A stretch of DNA of 25,950 nt from UBA8437 sp963694825 (GTDB lineage Bacteria; Planctomycetota; Planctomycetia; Planctomycetales; Planctomycetaceae), in the NCBI GenBank assembly GCA_963694825.1, contig CAVOEV010000034.1, positions 1 to 25,950 on the forward strand, written 5' to 3'. Shown one piece after another: positions 15,050-23,413 of this stretch; position 1 is the stretch's first letter, and the number at the start of each line of letters is the position of its first letter. Both the position numbers and the translations under genes were made by a program. The notes beneath the pieces were generated by a model. It was not told where the DNA came from, searched no databases, and worked only from the letters and a program-made list of their open reading frames with translations.

Positions 15050-16680
15050 GGACGCCCCACGACCTCTGAGCCCGACTTGGTCACCAGCGCCTTGAGCATC
15101 TTGGGATCGATCGTGTTCGACAGAAACCTCACGCTACCATCTCCCATGCCGACGTTGAACCCTCCGGGCCGTAGTCCTCCGAGACCCGCCTTGGGATTCA
15201 AGGCCTTGAGCTCGTGATCAACCGGCTTGGTCCACGGCACCGCCCGATCGGCATCCACCTCGACCAACATCATCGTATTCGACGTCCCGTCAAGGACTTC
15301 ACGGAACTTGACACCCGTCTTGGACATCATCGAATCGGTGCCGACCACCGCCAGGTAATTGGTTACAGTGCCAGCCGGCAGGTTGGGATTCCCAAGCACG
15401 GCGGGCATCAGCCGGATCAGTGGCTTGTTGTGTGGGCTGTCCCAGGGCTCATCCAGCTTGAATCGACTGTAGAGTACCCGCTGATCGAGGAACGGCAGGA
15501 GGTGTACCCGCCAGCTCAACAACGGCTTGCCGTTGGCGTCGTAGTTGGCACGAGCCGGAAGGCGGCCGTGTGTCGCGTGGTAGTTGTGTAAGGCCAGCAA
15601 AAGTTGCTTCATGTTGTTTCGCGACGAAGCCCGCCGAGCGGCTTCGCGGGCCTGCTGCACCGCCGGCAAGAGCAATGCCACCAGCATCCCCACGCTGGAA
15701 GCACTCGAGGCACCTCCCATCCCCGCTTCCAGTGTCACGGTCACCCCGTCGCGATTGGGTAGCATCCGCTTCTCGATCGTGTTAGCCAACCGGGTGAAAT
15801 AGCTCCGAGTGGCCACCCCGATTTGCCCCTCGCCGGCGGGCACCCTCAACGTCGAAGCCAGGAACATGGTCTTGAGCATCCCCAGGCTGCCTCGAACACC
15901 CTGGTCGATCGCGGTGGCCGCTTCGGCATCCGTCGCCGTCGCGACCAGTTGCACCTGTTTGTCGGACTCGACATTGATATTCAGCCGCAATGACCGCAGT
16001 TGGTCGGGCAACGATCGGACAAACTCCAGTGGCGGAGGAAGCGGGGGGGTGTTCTGTAACCCACTATTTAGCATTGGCCGCAGCGGTTCGACGACCAGGA
16101 ACACCGCAACGTCATCTGTCGGTGCCTGGGTCCCGATCATTTGTCTCAGCGGTGACCTGGCCGCGGAACTTCCCTGGCCGGCAGACGCCTTGAGCATCGA
16201 CTCCAGAAAACCCGGAGTCCCCAACACAATCGTCTTTCCCTTGATCACAACCAACTCGACCGGCGGGTTGATTCGAAACCGGTACGCCTGTTTCCCGGCC
16301 ACGAGGACTCGCTCGGCCCGTGCCAGCAACGCGGGCTTCAGCGTCACCGGGGATGACAACGTGACAACGGCCCCAAGACCGGGATTGGGAGCCATGGACG
16401 GTGGTGCGACCACGGCGATCACCTGCTCGATCTCCAGTGGATCAAATCCAAGTTCCTGGAGCCCCGCCGCCGTGAGTATCTCCCAGGGCATCAATTCCAG
16501 GCCGGGTGCGGTCTTCAGCTTCTTGAAATTGACCACCACCGCCGCTACGGCTTCAGCCGGGACATACTCGATGCCCTGCAAAGCCGACTTCTGGGTCGCA
16601 TGGACACGCGGTACCAGGACAGCCAACAGTGCTACACAGACCGTCACCAATGAACAACGTCTCAGGGAATGCACCATCAT
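15046..16680 (-). CDS. Exported protein with C-terminal DUF1559 domain
   Basis: 544 residues from the ATG at 16680, which has AGAGAGG close upstream. Signal peptide about 1-29. Residues 30-320 are a domain of unknown function (EYVPAEAVAAVVVNFKKLKTAPGLELMPW, VIAVVAPPSMAPNPGLGAVV, KAYRFRINPP-like strands, LRLNINVESDKQVQLVATATDAEAATAI) that resembles planctomycetal proteins with repeated beta-alpha units. From about 325, GMLVALLLPAVQQAREAARR and NNMKQLLLALHNYHATHGRLP are the DUF1559 helix, here internal and without a prepilin cleavage site. The domain then runs LSWRVHLLPFLDQRVLYSRF, LDGTSNTMMLVEV and GMGDGSVRFLSNTIDPKMLKALVT. Function unknown. It is translationally coupled to the phosphatase. 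Confidence 0.9.
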   Translation of the reverse strand: MMVHSLRRCSLVTVCVALLAVLVPRVHATQKSALQGIEYVPAEAVAAVVVNFKKLKTAPGLELMPWEILTAAGLQELGFDPLEIEQVIAVVAPPSMAPNPGLGAVVTLSSPVTLKPALLARAERVLVAGKQAYRFRINPPVELVVIKGKTIVLGTPGFLESMLKASAGQGSSAARSPLRQMIGTQAPTDDVAVFLVVEPLRPMLNSGLQNTPPLPPPLEFVRSLPDQLRSLRLNINVESDKQVQLVATATDAEAATAIDQGVRGSLGMLKTMFLASTLRVPAGEGQIGVATRSYFTRLANTIEKRMLPNRDGVTVTLEAGMGGASSASSVGMLVALLLPAVQQAREAARRASSRNNMKQLLLALHNYHATHGRLPARANYDANGKPLLSWRVHLLPFLDQRVLYSRFKLDEPWDSPHNKPLIRLMPAVLGNPNLPAGTVTNYLAVVGTDSMMSKTGVKFREVLDGTSNTMMLVEVDADRAVPWTKPVDHELKALNPKAGLGGLRPGGFNVGMGDGSVRFLSNTIDPKMLKALVTKSGSEVVGRP

Positions 16681-16795
16681 CGGACCTCTCTCTAATCGTC
16701 TTGGCTTGTCTTCGTTCATGGATCCGGGCCGTCGCCAGCCGACTCAACAACTCTAGCCGCCTCCCAATCGCCTGGCCACCACGCACCCAACCGTC

Positions 16796-19700
16796 TCAGT
16801 CGGCCGACTTCAGTGGGTAATGAAACCCGAGATCCACCTGCAGCGTGTCGCGAACCCGATCGGATCGAGTGGTCCGTTCGTCGAGTCCCCCAGCGGCAGC
16901 CAGCCGCGAACCAGCGTCGATGCAAGGACTTGCCGTCACGTCACCTGCCACCGTGTGCCTCAGTAAGAAGCGACGTTCAGCAACCACCTGGAAACGGGGA
17001 TCGGACGCCAGGTTGTCTCCCCGGTCACCAGCTCCCCGGGGCACTCCTCCCTGCAGGCAACAATGCGAAAACGTGGGCTGTCCCGAGCCGAGTCCCACGG
17101 CGAGCGGATTGCCCCAGATGATCGAATCCACGATCCGCGGAGCCGCCTCATCCAGCAGGGCCACGCCGACCTTTCCGGCACCGGTGATCGTGCAGTTGGA
17201 CAATCGCACCCGGTCACCGCCACCGACGATCCGTACCGCGTACGGCAGGGCGGACTCGCCCGAGGCATCGACGAGCACGTTGCTCAGGGTGAACCGACCG
17301 GCTGTGGCATTGATGTTCAACCCCCGCACCCGGACGTTGCGGATCGAGATGCGGGTTTCCAGCAGCGGAAGCGGTCCACCCGGTTCACGGCTGGACTTCG
17401 ACCCGTAGTCCCACCCCAGGTGAATCACTCCATAGCGGCCGCCGACGATCCGAACACTCTCCAGTTGCCCGGCCAACATCACCGGAGCCAGGCAATGAAC
17501 GTCGTAGAGACCGATATCAGCGACGCGATTGCGAGGGAACTTATCTCGAGGGGCACTGTGGCTGTAGATGCCGTACTTGCCTCCAACCCTCTCGATCCGT
17601 ACCCCCCTGAGTTGGATGTCACGCGAGATATCCACCGGCCCGGCCTTCCAGTGGTTACGGATGCCAAACGCGTTCCCCCTGGGAACATCGGTAACCGAAC
17701 AATCAATCACACGAACGTGCCGTACACCGTCCTCGATCTCCCACGCGTTTCCCGTCGATTTCGGCGCACCCCGGGCGTGGCAATCGATGAACCGAATATT
17801 GGTCGTGATCGCACCGGACCCCTTGTCGGCATCGCCACTGGCATCGAAGCCGTCCTCGAGCCAGTCCTCGATCACGCACCCTCGCACCTCGCAGTCACTC
17901 GATCCGGCCCCGATGTCCAACCCGACGAACGGTCGCAGGATCGTAACGTCTCGAACTTTCACGCGATGCCCGTGCTCGATCACGATCGCGCGGGGATTGT
18001 AGTAGTCGTCCTGGCGGTAGATGTTGGCATCGACGGTCAGTCCCCGGATCTCGATCCGCTCGACCGGTTTGTCCGGCTTCCCCGCCACCCGCAACACGTG
18101 GACCTGGCTCTCGGTACTCCGCCCCTCCTTCGTGCCGTTGGCGGCCCCGTCGGCCAGCTTGATCGTGGCGTCCGGGCCGCTGAGAGTGATATTGCTGGCC
18201 TCGATGAGGATCGTGCCGCTGACCAGGTAGGGCTGCTTGGCCCGCGGAAATACCACGGTGCCGCCTCCTGCAGCGGCCACCTTGGCGATGGCCTTGCGGA
18301 TCGCCGCCAGGCAGTCCGTCTTGCCGTCGGCCACTGCCCCCAGGTCGGTAACGCGAACTCTTGTCACAGCCGGCTGGCGAGAGACGACCGGGAACAGGGT
18401 CCTGCGGAGCTTGGCAGCGGCGAGAGCCTTGACTCCTGCCAACCGGTAGCGATCCACCTGCCCGCCCTGCGAGTGCCAGATTTGGTCGGGATGCCCCGGG
18501 ACGAAGTCGAAACCCTCCAGGTGCATCCGGGTCTCGGCGATCTCCCACACACGTGTCGGTTGCTGGATAGTCTTGTCGAGTGTCGAGGGCAAATTGAACT
18601 CGAACAGGCCATCCATGCTGCCGAAGGTGTGGATCGAGTAGAGCTTGCCACCGGCAATCCGGACTCCCTGCGAGAAGTGCATCCCGCCGGGATAACGGAA
18701 CGTCCCGTCCCGCACGATTCGGTCCCCCTCGAACCGGTACCGGTGAATGCCCTGGTCCCGCAGATCACCGATCCACAGGTGCGTGCCATCGAAGCAGACC
18801 GGATCGATCCAGGTAAGATCCTTGGTAATGTCCCAGGTGCGGACCACCGACAGGTCGTTGGCCCGGATCTTGACCACCTTCCCACGGTCCAGCGTCTTGT
18901 CGTACTGACCTCCCTCGGGACCGTGCAACAGGCCGGCCCAAAGGAAGCCGTCGTGATAGTCGATCGCCCCGAAGTGGTTGACGCCCTCGATACGGATCGT
19001 CTTCTGCTCGATCAACTTCCAGTTCTTGTCGAACCGGCAGATTGTGGCGGCGTTCGACGCGAAGTTGTGCGTCTTGCCCAAGGCCAGTCCCTGGTTGGCC
19101 GCCCCCTTGACCAGGACCTTCTGCTCGAGCAACGTGGACAGGGGCGTCTTGAGACCCTCGCGTTTCAATCGCGATCGATACACCGGCAGCAACCGGGCAA
19201 TGCCCTGTTGCTCGGCGACCGCGATCATCGCCCTGACCCGGTCGACCAGGGGAAACTCGACACCGGCTTCGAACAGCCGGGCAACCTTCTCGGCCTCGTT
19301 CGCACAGCAATAGTTGATCCGCACCCGGTGCTGCTTCAACAACCGCGTGTGGGCCGGGTCGACCGTCTCACCTCCCAGCAGTTGGATGAAGGCGGTCTTG
19401 GCCGAGATCGTCTCGTCGACGTACTTGCGAGAATTCGCCTGCCGCTGCATGTTGCAGATCTTGATCCTGGCATCGGCGCGACGGGCCGCGGCCGCCGCAC
19501 GGGTGCCGCAGGCCAAAAACGACTGGTGCAGCCGTCGGTGGGCGACGATTCGGCCGGTCACCTGCTCGGCCAGTTTCTCGGCCTGGCCGGATGCCTCCTT
19601 CAGGTGAACATTCAGCCAGATGTTCTCGGGCATCATCGCCAGGGCTTCATCGAGTGTCGGCACGTTCACACCACCGAAGTGCTTGGCCTTGAAGGTCCCG

Positions 19701-20041
19701 GCATCGAGTTTCTTGAGTTCCTCGAGTGTCAGTTGCGAGACGGATCCCTTGCCGTTGGTCGTGCGATCGACGGTCGAGTCGTGCATCAGCACCAATTGAC
19801 CATCGCGTGACAACGCAACGTCGAACTCGATCATCGCTGCACCCAGACGAATCGCCTCGTGGAATGCCGCAAGAGTGTTCTCGGGATGAGTGTCGCTGGC
19901 ACCGCGATGAGCACAAATGCCGCGTTTCGGCATCGACACTCGTTCACCGCCCGGCTCGGCAGACAGGCCCAAAGACACCACGGCCACCTGCACCCAGCAC
20001 GCGACCGCCACAAGAATAATCGGCCGGTTTCGAAACAACAT
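16796..20041 (-). CDS. Three-module exported fusion: glycerophosphodiester phosphodiesterase, propeller-like middle, pectate-lyase beta-helix
   Basis: 1081 residues from the ATG at 20041 (GGAAGG 7 nt upstream); a longer start adds 52 non-signal residues. Signal peptide about 1-28. Module 1 (about 38-300) is GDPD: GICAHRGASDTHPENTLAAF gives His45, Arg46 and Glu54, and MIEFDVALSRDGQLVLMHD gives Glu72, Asp74 and His87, all catalytic or metal-binding residues of the family. Module 2 (about 310-555) has strand repeats such as KTHNFASNAATICRFDKNW, DYHDGFLWAGLLHG, VCFDGTHLWIGDLRDQGIHRY and GGKLYSIHTFGSMDGLFEF, like a beta-propeller. Module 3 (about 563-1081) opens with the pectate-lyase-3 signature VTDLGAVADGKTDCLAAIRKAI and AGGGTVVFPRA, followed by right-handed beta-helix rungs. 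GDPD hydrolyses glycerophosphodiesters; the lyase-like helix probably binds or cuts a polysaccharide. The joint substrate is unknown. Confidence 0.92.
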   Translation of the reverse strand: MLFRNRPIILVAVACWVQVAVVSLGLSAEPGGERVSMPKRGICAHRGASDTHPENTLAAFHEAIRLGAAMIEFDVALSRDGQLVLMHDSTVDRTTNGKGSVSQLTLEELKKLDAGTFKAKHFGGVNVPTLDEALAMMPENIWLNVHLKEASGQAEKLAEQVTGRIVAHRRLHQSFLACGTRAAAAARRADARIKICNMQRQANSRKYVDETISAKTAFIQLLGGETVDPAHTRLLKQHRVRINYCCANEAEKVARLFEAGVEFPLVDRVRAMIAVAEQQGIARLLPVYRSRLKREGLKTPLSTLLEQKVLVKGAANQGLALGKTHNFASNAATICRFDKNWKLIEQKTIRIEGVNHFGAIDYHDGFLWAGLLHGPEGGQYDKTLDRGKVVKIRANDLSVVRTWDITKDLTWIDPVCFDGTHLWIGDLRDQGIHRYRFEGDRIVRDGTFRYPGGMHFSQGVRIAGGKLYSIHTFGSMDGLFEFNLPSTLDKTIQQPTRVWEIAETRMHLEGFDFVPGHPDQIWHSQGGQVDRYRLAGVKALAAAKLRRTLFPVVSRQPAVTRVRVTDLGAVADGKTDCLAAIRKAIAKVAAAGGGTVVFPRAKQPYLVSGTILIEASNITLSGPDATIKLADGAANGTKEGRSTESQVHVLRVAGKPDKPVERIEIRGLTVDANIYRQDDYYNPRAIVIEHGHRVKVRDVTILRPFVGLDIGAGSSDCEVRGCVIEDWLEDGFDASGDADKGSGAITTNIRFIDCHARGAPKSTGNAWEIEDGVRHVRVIDCSVTDVPRGNAFGIRNHWKAGPVDISRDIQLRGVRIERVGGKYGIYSHSAPRDKFPRNRVADIGLYDVHCLAPVMLAGQLESVRIVGGRYGVIHLGWDYGSKSSREPGGPLPLLETRISIRNVRVRGLNINATAGRFTLSNVLVDASGESALPYAVRIVGGGDRVRLSNCTITGAGKVGVALLDEAAPRIVDSIIWGNPLAVGLGSGQPTFSHCCLQGGVPRGAGDRGDNLASDPRFQVVAERRFLLRHTVAGDVTASPCIDAGSRLAAAGGLDERTTRSDRVRDTLQVDLGFHYPLKSAD

Positions 20042-20090
20042 GCCGCCACCTTCCTTGGACACCCTGGAAACCGAAATCCCACCGATCGAC

Positions 20091-21134
20091 TCAGTTGCGG
20101 ATGTACCAGTACCGACCCACCTTCTCGAAAATGATCTTCGTCTTGCTGCCCAACGGTTTAGACAACGCGAAACTCGCCATGCGGCCGCCCGGTTCAAGCT
20201 CAGGTTTCACCTCGGCAATCGACTCGAGGCCACCCAGAAACTGGCCAGCTTTCTTCATGCCAAACCGCTCGGCCAACGCCTCGATCGTCGTGGTTTTCAG
20301 GATTCGCTCGAGATCCTTGGGAAGGACCATCGACTGAAGCACCCGTGCGTACTGCTTCTCTCGCAGCAAACGGGCGAATTCGGCTATGCCCGAACGCAAC
20401 CCCGTTCGCGGGTCGATCGCCTTGAAGATGATCGATGAAGAGTGCTTGGCCAACTCACTGGAACCCTCCGACGTGAAGTGAACATTGGCCGGACGCTGGA
20501 TCTGCTTCAAACGCGACTTGGCAAATGCGTACATGTCATCGGTCGCGATCCCGTTGTCCTTCATCACCCGCAACGCCACCGTGTTGTACTTCACCGCATC
20601 ACCCACCACGCGGCCGTTGGCTCCGGGTGGCACCGGAGTCGTCGATCGCCAGATCAAGGTGGCTCCGGTCGTCTTCAAACGCTTCACCAGCAGACGCAGG
20701 TTCGCCTCGTACTGCTCGATCGGCACCTGCTGCCGACTGCCCTTGGCCTTCGGGTTCCCCAACGACTTGCCGTCGGCCGACAGGTACTTCAGATCGTGAA
20801 GACCCCAGTTGAAATGGATCACGTCCCAGGCCGTCTTTCCCAGCCAGCGATCGATCTGCTCGAGACCGCGAGTCGTCGGGCCGCAGTTGGCGTTCGGCCG
20901 ATGCACGTTCGCCTTGCCCTTCAACATCTCGCGCAACGGCAACGTGTACCCGATCGAAATCGAATCGCCGATCAAGAGCACTCGAGGCAATGTCGGATCG
21001 TCGGTGATCTGCTTCAAAGGCGATTGCCGGGCCGGACGGCGCTTCTGCTTGGCCGCCTGCTGTCGGACGGCAGCCGTACCGGGCAACGACGACGTGGCCA
21101 GCAAACACGCAACAACCAGAAAACGCATCCTCAT
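20091..21134 (-). CDS. Exported SGNH/GDSL-type hydrolase
   Basis: 347 residues from the ATG at 21134 (GGAG 7 nt upstream). Signal peptide about 1-22, then a basic linker (KQKRRPARQ). Block I is RVLLIGDSISIGY (51-63) with the nucleophile Ser58. Block III is FNWGLHDLK (108-116) with Asn109. Block V is ANVHFTSEG (216-224) with His219. The residue three before this histidine is Ala, where many family members have the catalytic Asp, so the triad may be a dyad or use another acid. The region after about 240 is an extra helical/beta tail (FKAIDPRTGLRSGIAEFARLL, LGSKTKIIFEKVGRYWYIRN) not found in a minimal SGNH enzyme. The family removes acetyl or other acyl groups from glycans and lipids. It sits between DUF6807 and the GDPD fusion with short gaps of 31 and 49 bp. 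Confidence 0.88.
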   Translation of the reverse strand: MRMRFLVVACLLATSSLPGTAAVRQQAAKQKRRPARQSPLKQITDDPTLPRVLLIGDSISIGYTLPLREMLKGKANVHRPNANCGPTTRGLEQIDRWLGKTAWDVIHFNWGLHDLKYLSADGKSLGNPKAKGSRQQVPIEQYEANLRLLVKRLKTTGATLIWRSTTPVPPGANGRVVGDAVKYNTVALRVMKDNGIATDDMYAFAKSRLKQIQRPANVHFTSEGSSELAKHSSSIIFKAIDPRTGLRSGIAEFARLLREKQYARVLQSMVLPKDLERILKTTTIEALAERFGMKKAGQFLGGLESIAEVKPELEPGGRMASFALSKPLGSKTKIIFEKVGRYWYIRN

Positions 21135-21165
21135 ACCACCACTCCACACCGATTCGATTCGAGTG

Positions 21166-22464
21166 TCATTTCAATCGCGTCAACTTGATCCGGGGAGGCG
21201 TCGCGAAGTCGGCCGAAAGACTGTTGGCCTCCGTGGCAGTCATTTCGCCACGCTGTACCCAGATGCGGTAAACCACGTCGATCGACTGCCGGCCCTCGAC
21301 CAGGGTCTGCTTGCCAAACCAGCCGCCGAATCGGCCATAGGCCCGCTCGGCAGAATAACTCGGCTTGGGATTCCGTGGGCTGTCGATGTAGACCGCCGAG
21401 TAGCGTTGCGGACCCAGCACGAACGACATCACGTTCCAGGGCATGTTGACCATCGGCTTGTTGGCCTCGAAATCAGGCCCCTTGCCCTTGACCGGGTTGC
21501 GGGTGGCCCCCGGCTTGTCCTTGCCATCGGGACGCAGGTAATAAACCAGCTTCTCGTCCTGCCGCTTCGCTACCTCGTCATCAGCACGGAACTGGAACCC
21601 CGCATGCTGGGCGTCTCCATCGAGCGTCACCGTGCCGCGAACACTCCACAAACGCGAACTCCACTCGATCAGCGTCCCGCCAGCCACCGCAAACACCGTC
21701 AATTCGCGGTGCTCGCGACAAAACGGCTTCCCCTGCCGGTCGTTCCAGTCGATCGAAGTCCGGTGACGGGCCATCACTGGTCCCTGCTCCTGGGACAACA
21801 CCGTGCGGTGCAATTCGTGCTCGCCCTCGTGACAGTACCACGTGTTGCAACTGCCCCCGTCCCAGTTGCAGCGAGTGAATCCGTAATAGAGTCCCTGGTG
21901 ATGCGTGTAGAGGCCGCCGGTTCCTTTGGTCAACAGGCGGTTGCCGGACGGGTCAAATACGTGATGAAACGGCTTGTTGTCGAGGTCCCGCTTGGCCGGA
22001 TCGTCCTGGTAGGCCCGGTACATGTAACGCACGACCGCCCGATCGCCCCAAAATATATCCGCATGTCGACCAGGAACGTCTCGCCACGAATACTCGGACG
22101 ACACCCGACCGACTGCCCGATCACGGGGACCGATCGTCGCTGTAAAATGAGTGGCCTCGCCGGCCTTAAGACTGGGCAACACCCAGTGCAATTCGGCGTA
22201 GAGATTCTTGCTGTCGAGTAATCGTGATGGAGCCAACTGGGCTGGCACGAGTTGTCCACGGGCATTCTGCAGCACAACCTGCGACTCGGCGATTCGGCTC
22301 ACCGGCAACGGCACGCCGACGACCAGTGGAGTCTGCTGCCGGTCGTGCTGGCCGGCCGTGACTTCCAACCGGATCTTCAAACTCGCCTCGGCACCCGGGC
22401 CCTGACCTGTCGCCAGTGCCAGCACCGACAGACACAACAACCGCACCACTCGACGTCCACTCAT
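21166..22464 (-). CDS. DUF6807 (PmoA-like) exported protein
   Basis: 432 residues from the ATG at 22464 (GGAG 5 nt upstream). Signal peptide about 1-25. The N-terminus (RLEVTAGQHDRQQTPLVVGV) is a beta-sandwich start seen in this family. The core KPFHHVFDPSGNRLLTKG (164-181), GGLYTHHQGLYYGF (183-196), WDGGSCNTWYCHEGEHELHR and DWNDRQGKPFCREHRELTV match the DUF6807 family annotated as PmoA-like; it is unrelated to the membrane methane monooxygenase in any way I can show. The many conserved His residues suggest a metal or sugar site. Function is unknown, but such genes often stand beside glycan-degradation genes in planctomycetes. It is the first gene of the six-gene minus-strand run. Confidence 0.88.
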   Translation of the reverse strand: MSGRRVVRLLCLSVLALATGQGPGAEASLKIRLEVTAGQHDRQQTPLVVGVPLPVSRIAESQVVLQNARGQLVPAQLAPSRLLDSKNLYAELHWVLPSLKAGEATHFTATIGPRDRAVGRVSSEYSWRDVPGRHADIFWGDRAVVRYMYRAYQDDPAKRDLDNKPFHHVFDPSGNRLLTKGTGGLYTHHQGLYYGFTRCNWDGGSCNTWYCHEGEHELHRTVLSQEQGPVMARHRTSIDWNDRQGKPFCREHRELTVFAVAGGTLIEWSSRLWSVRGTVTLDGDAQHAGFQFRADDEVAKRQDEKLVYYLRPDGKDKPGATRNPVKGKGPDFEANKPMVNMPWNVMSFVLGPQRYSAVYIDSPRNPKPSYSAERAYGRFGGWFGKQTLVEGRQSIDVVYRIWVQRGEMTATEANSLSADFATPPRIKLTRLK

Positions 22465-22793
22465 ACCCACTCCCACTCAGAAACAGTCTCCCGCAGCACC
22501 CTCGCCCACTACGCAGGGTTACACTATCTGCCAGCACGCCTCCACGCAAACCTGCTGGAAACAGTTCGAGCATCCAGTCGGCTCTCGCCATTCCCTGCCC
22601 ACCAACCAATTGACTCACGTACAGACAAGCATCACGATAAGACAATATGTCAGGCCATTTTCGCCTCACGCCCGCCAGTCGACCCGCCAGTCGACCCGCC
22701 AGTCGACCCGCCAGTCGACCCGCCAGTCGACCCGCCAGACTGCCCGGTCCGTAGCAGTCCCCGACATCGGTTCCTGAACAAGGAGAACTTCCC
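22465..22793. other. Divergent intergenic region with tandem repeats between DUF6807 and the duplicated-cysteine-domain gene
   Basis: 329 bp containing the promoters for the long minus-strand run and for the plus-strand gene. TTGACT at 22610-22615 resembles a -35 box of the plus gene, but the matching -10 is poor (GATAAG about 20 nt on). The right half is dominated by a 12-bp tandem repeat. No gene is supported; open frames across the repeat are simple-sequence artefacts. Confidence 0.6.
22671..22738 (+). repeat. 12-bp tandem repeat (CCCGCCAGTCGA), 5.7 copies
   Basis: Five perfect copies start at 22671, 22683, 22695, 22707 and 22719, followed by an 8-bp partial copy. Each copy junction forms the 6-bp palindrome GTCGAC, so the array presents five evenly spaced symmetric sites about one helical turn apart. 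It lies 56 bp before the start of the downstream gene, probably in its leader or promoter. Confidence 0.95.
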
Positions 22794-23402
22794 ATGCGTC
22801 CTGGTTCATTCACATCTGCGATCGCTGTGCTGACCCTCGCCGTTCTGGTTCAGGCTGGCGACAAGGACACCAAGACGCCCCAACTCGAGCAGGCTCGAGG
22901 AAGCGTTGTCGGCAGCCTGGTCTGCAGCAAGTGCAACTTCAAAGCCACCGAAGCCTGCCAGACAGCCTTGAAGCTGGATGAACATCAATTCGTGCTGGTG
23001 GCTGGGAAAGCTGGCAAGAGCCTGTTCCCAACTCGATGCAGCGGCAAGGTGGTCCGAGTCTTTGGCAAGCTCACCGTTCAGGATGGCCGGATGACGGTGG
23101 CCGGTATGCGGTCCATCGAAGTCAAGAACCAGATCACGCTCTCCGGCAAGCTGGTCTGCAGCAAGTGCGATTTCAAGATCGGCGAGTGCGCCGCGGCACT
23201 CAAGGCCGGAAATCTCCAGATCCTGCTCAAAGGCGACGCCGCCAAGAAACTGTTCAAAGCCCGCTGCTCAGGAGCCCGCAAGGTCGCATCCGGAAGCCTG
23301 CTCAAGATCCACGGCCAGACGCTGACCCTGGATGTCTCCAGGATCGTGGATCCCAAGCCAGCAACGACGAACAGAAAAACAGCAGCCGCGACCCGGAAAT
23401 AG
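22794..23402 (+). CDS. Exported protein with two tandem four-cysteine domains (DUF6370-like)
   Basis: 202 residues; AAGGAG lies 8 nt before the ATG. Signal peptide about 1-21. Two copies of one domain follow: about 37-110 with Cys44, 47, 55 and 82, and about 115-185 with Cys122, 125, 132 and 158. Each has GxLVCSKCxFKxxE/GxC, a helix, an LFxxRCSG motif and a strand end. The CxxC...C...C spacing suggests zinc or another metal site, or disulfides. The copies share an identical 18-bp DNA stretch (22917-22934 and 23151-23168), so the duplication is visible at DNA level. It resembles small single-domain planctomycetal proteins I remember as DUF6370; that name is tentative. A Lys/Thr-rich tail ends the protein. 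Function unknown. It stands alone on the plus strand. Confidence 0.82.
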   Translation: MRPGSFTSAIAVLTLAVLVQAGDKDTKTPQLEQARGSVVGSLVCSKCNFKATEACQTALKLDEHQFVLVAGKAGKSLFPTRCSGKVVRVFGKLTVQDGRMTVAGMRSIEVKNQITLSGKLVCSKCDFKIGECAAALKAGNLQILLKGDAAKKLFKARCSGARKVASGSLLKIHGQTLTLDVSRIVDPKPATTNRKTAAATRK

Positions 23403-23413
23403 GCTGCACGTCG

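Noticed and set aside
17063..19810. Plus-strand open frame of 915 codons
   Set aside because: It is antisense to the GDPD-pectate lyase gene, whose protein has clear domain motifs and catalytic residues. The plus-strand product has no recognisable domain and its composition is that of a GC-rich shadow frame.
21166..22464. Membrane methane monooxygenase subunit
   Set aside because: The family is labelled PmoA-like, but the protein has a cleavable signal peptide, no multiple membrane spans and no PmoB/PmoC neighbours.
22671..22738. CRISPR-like array
   Set aside because: Copies are only 12 bp and directly adjacent, with no spacers; no cas genes are present.
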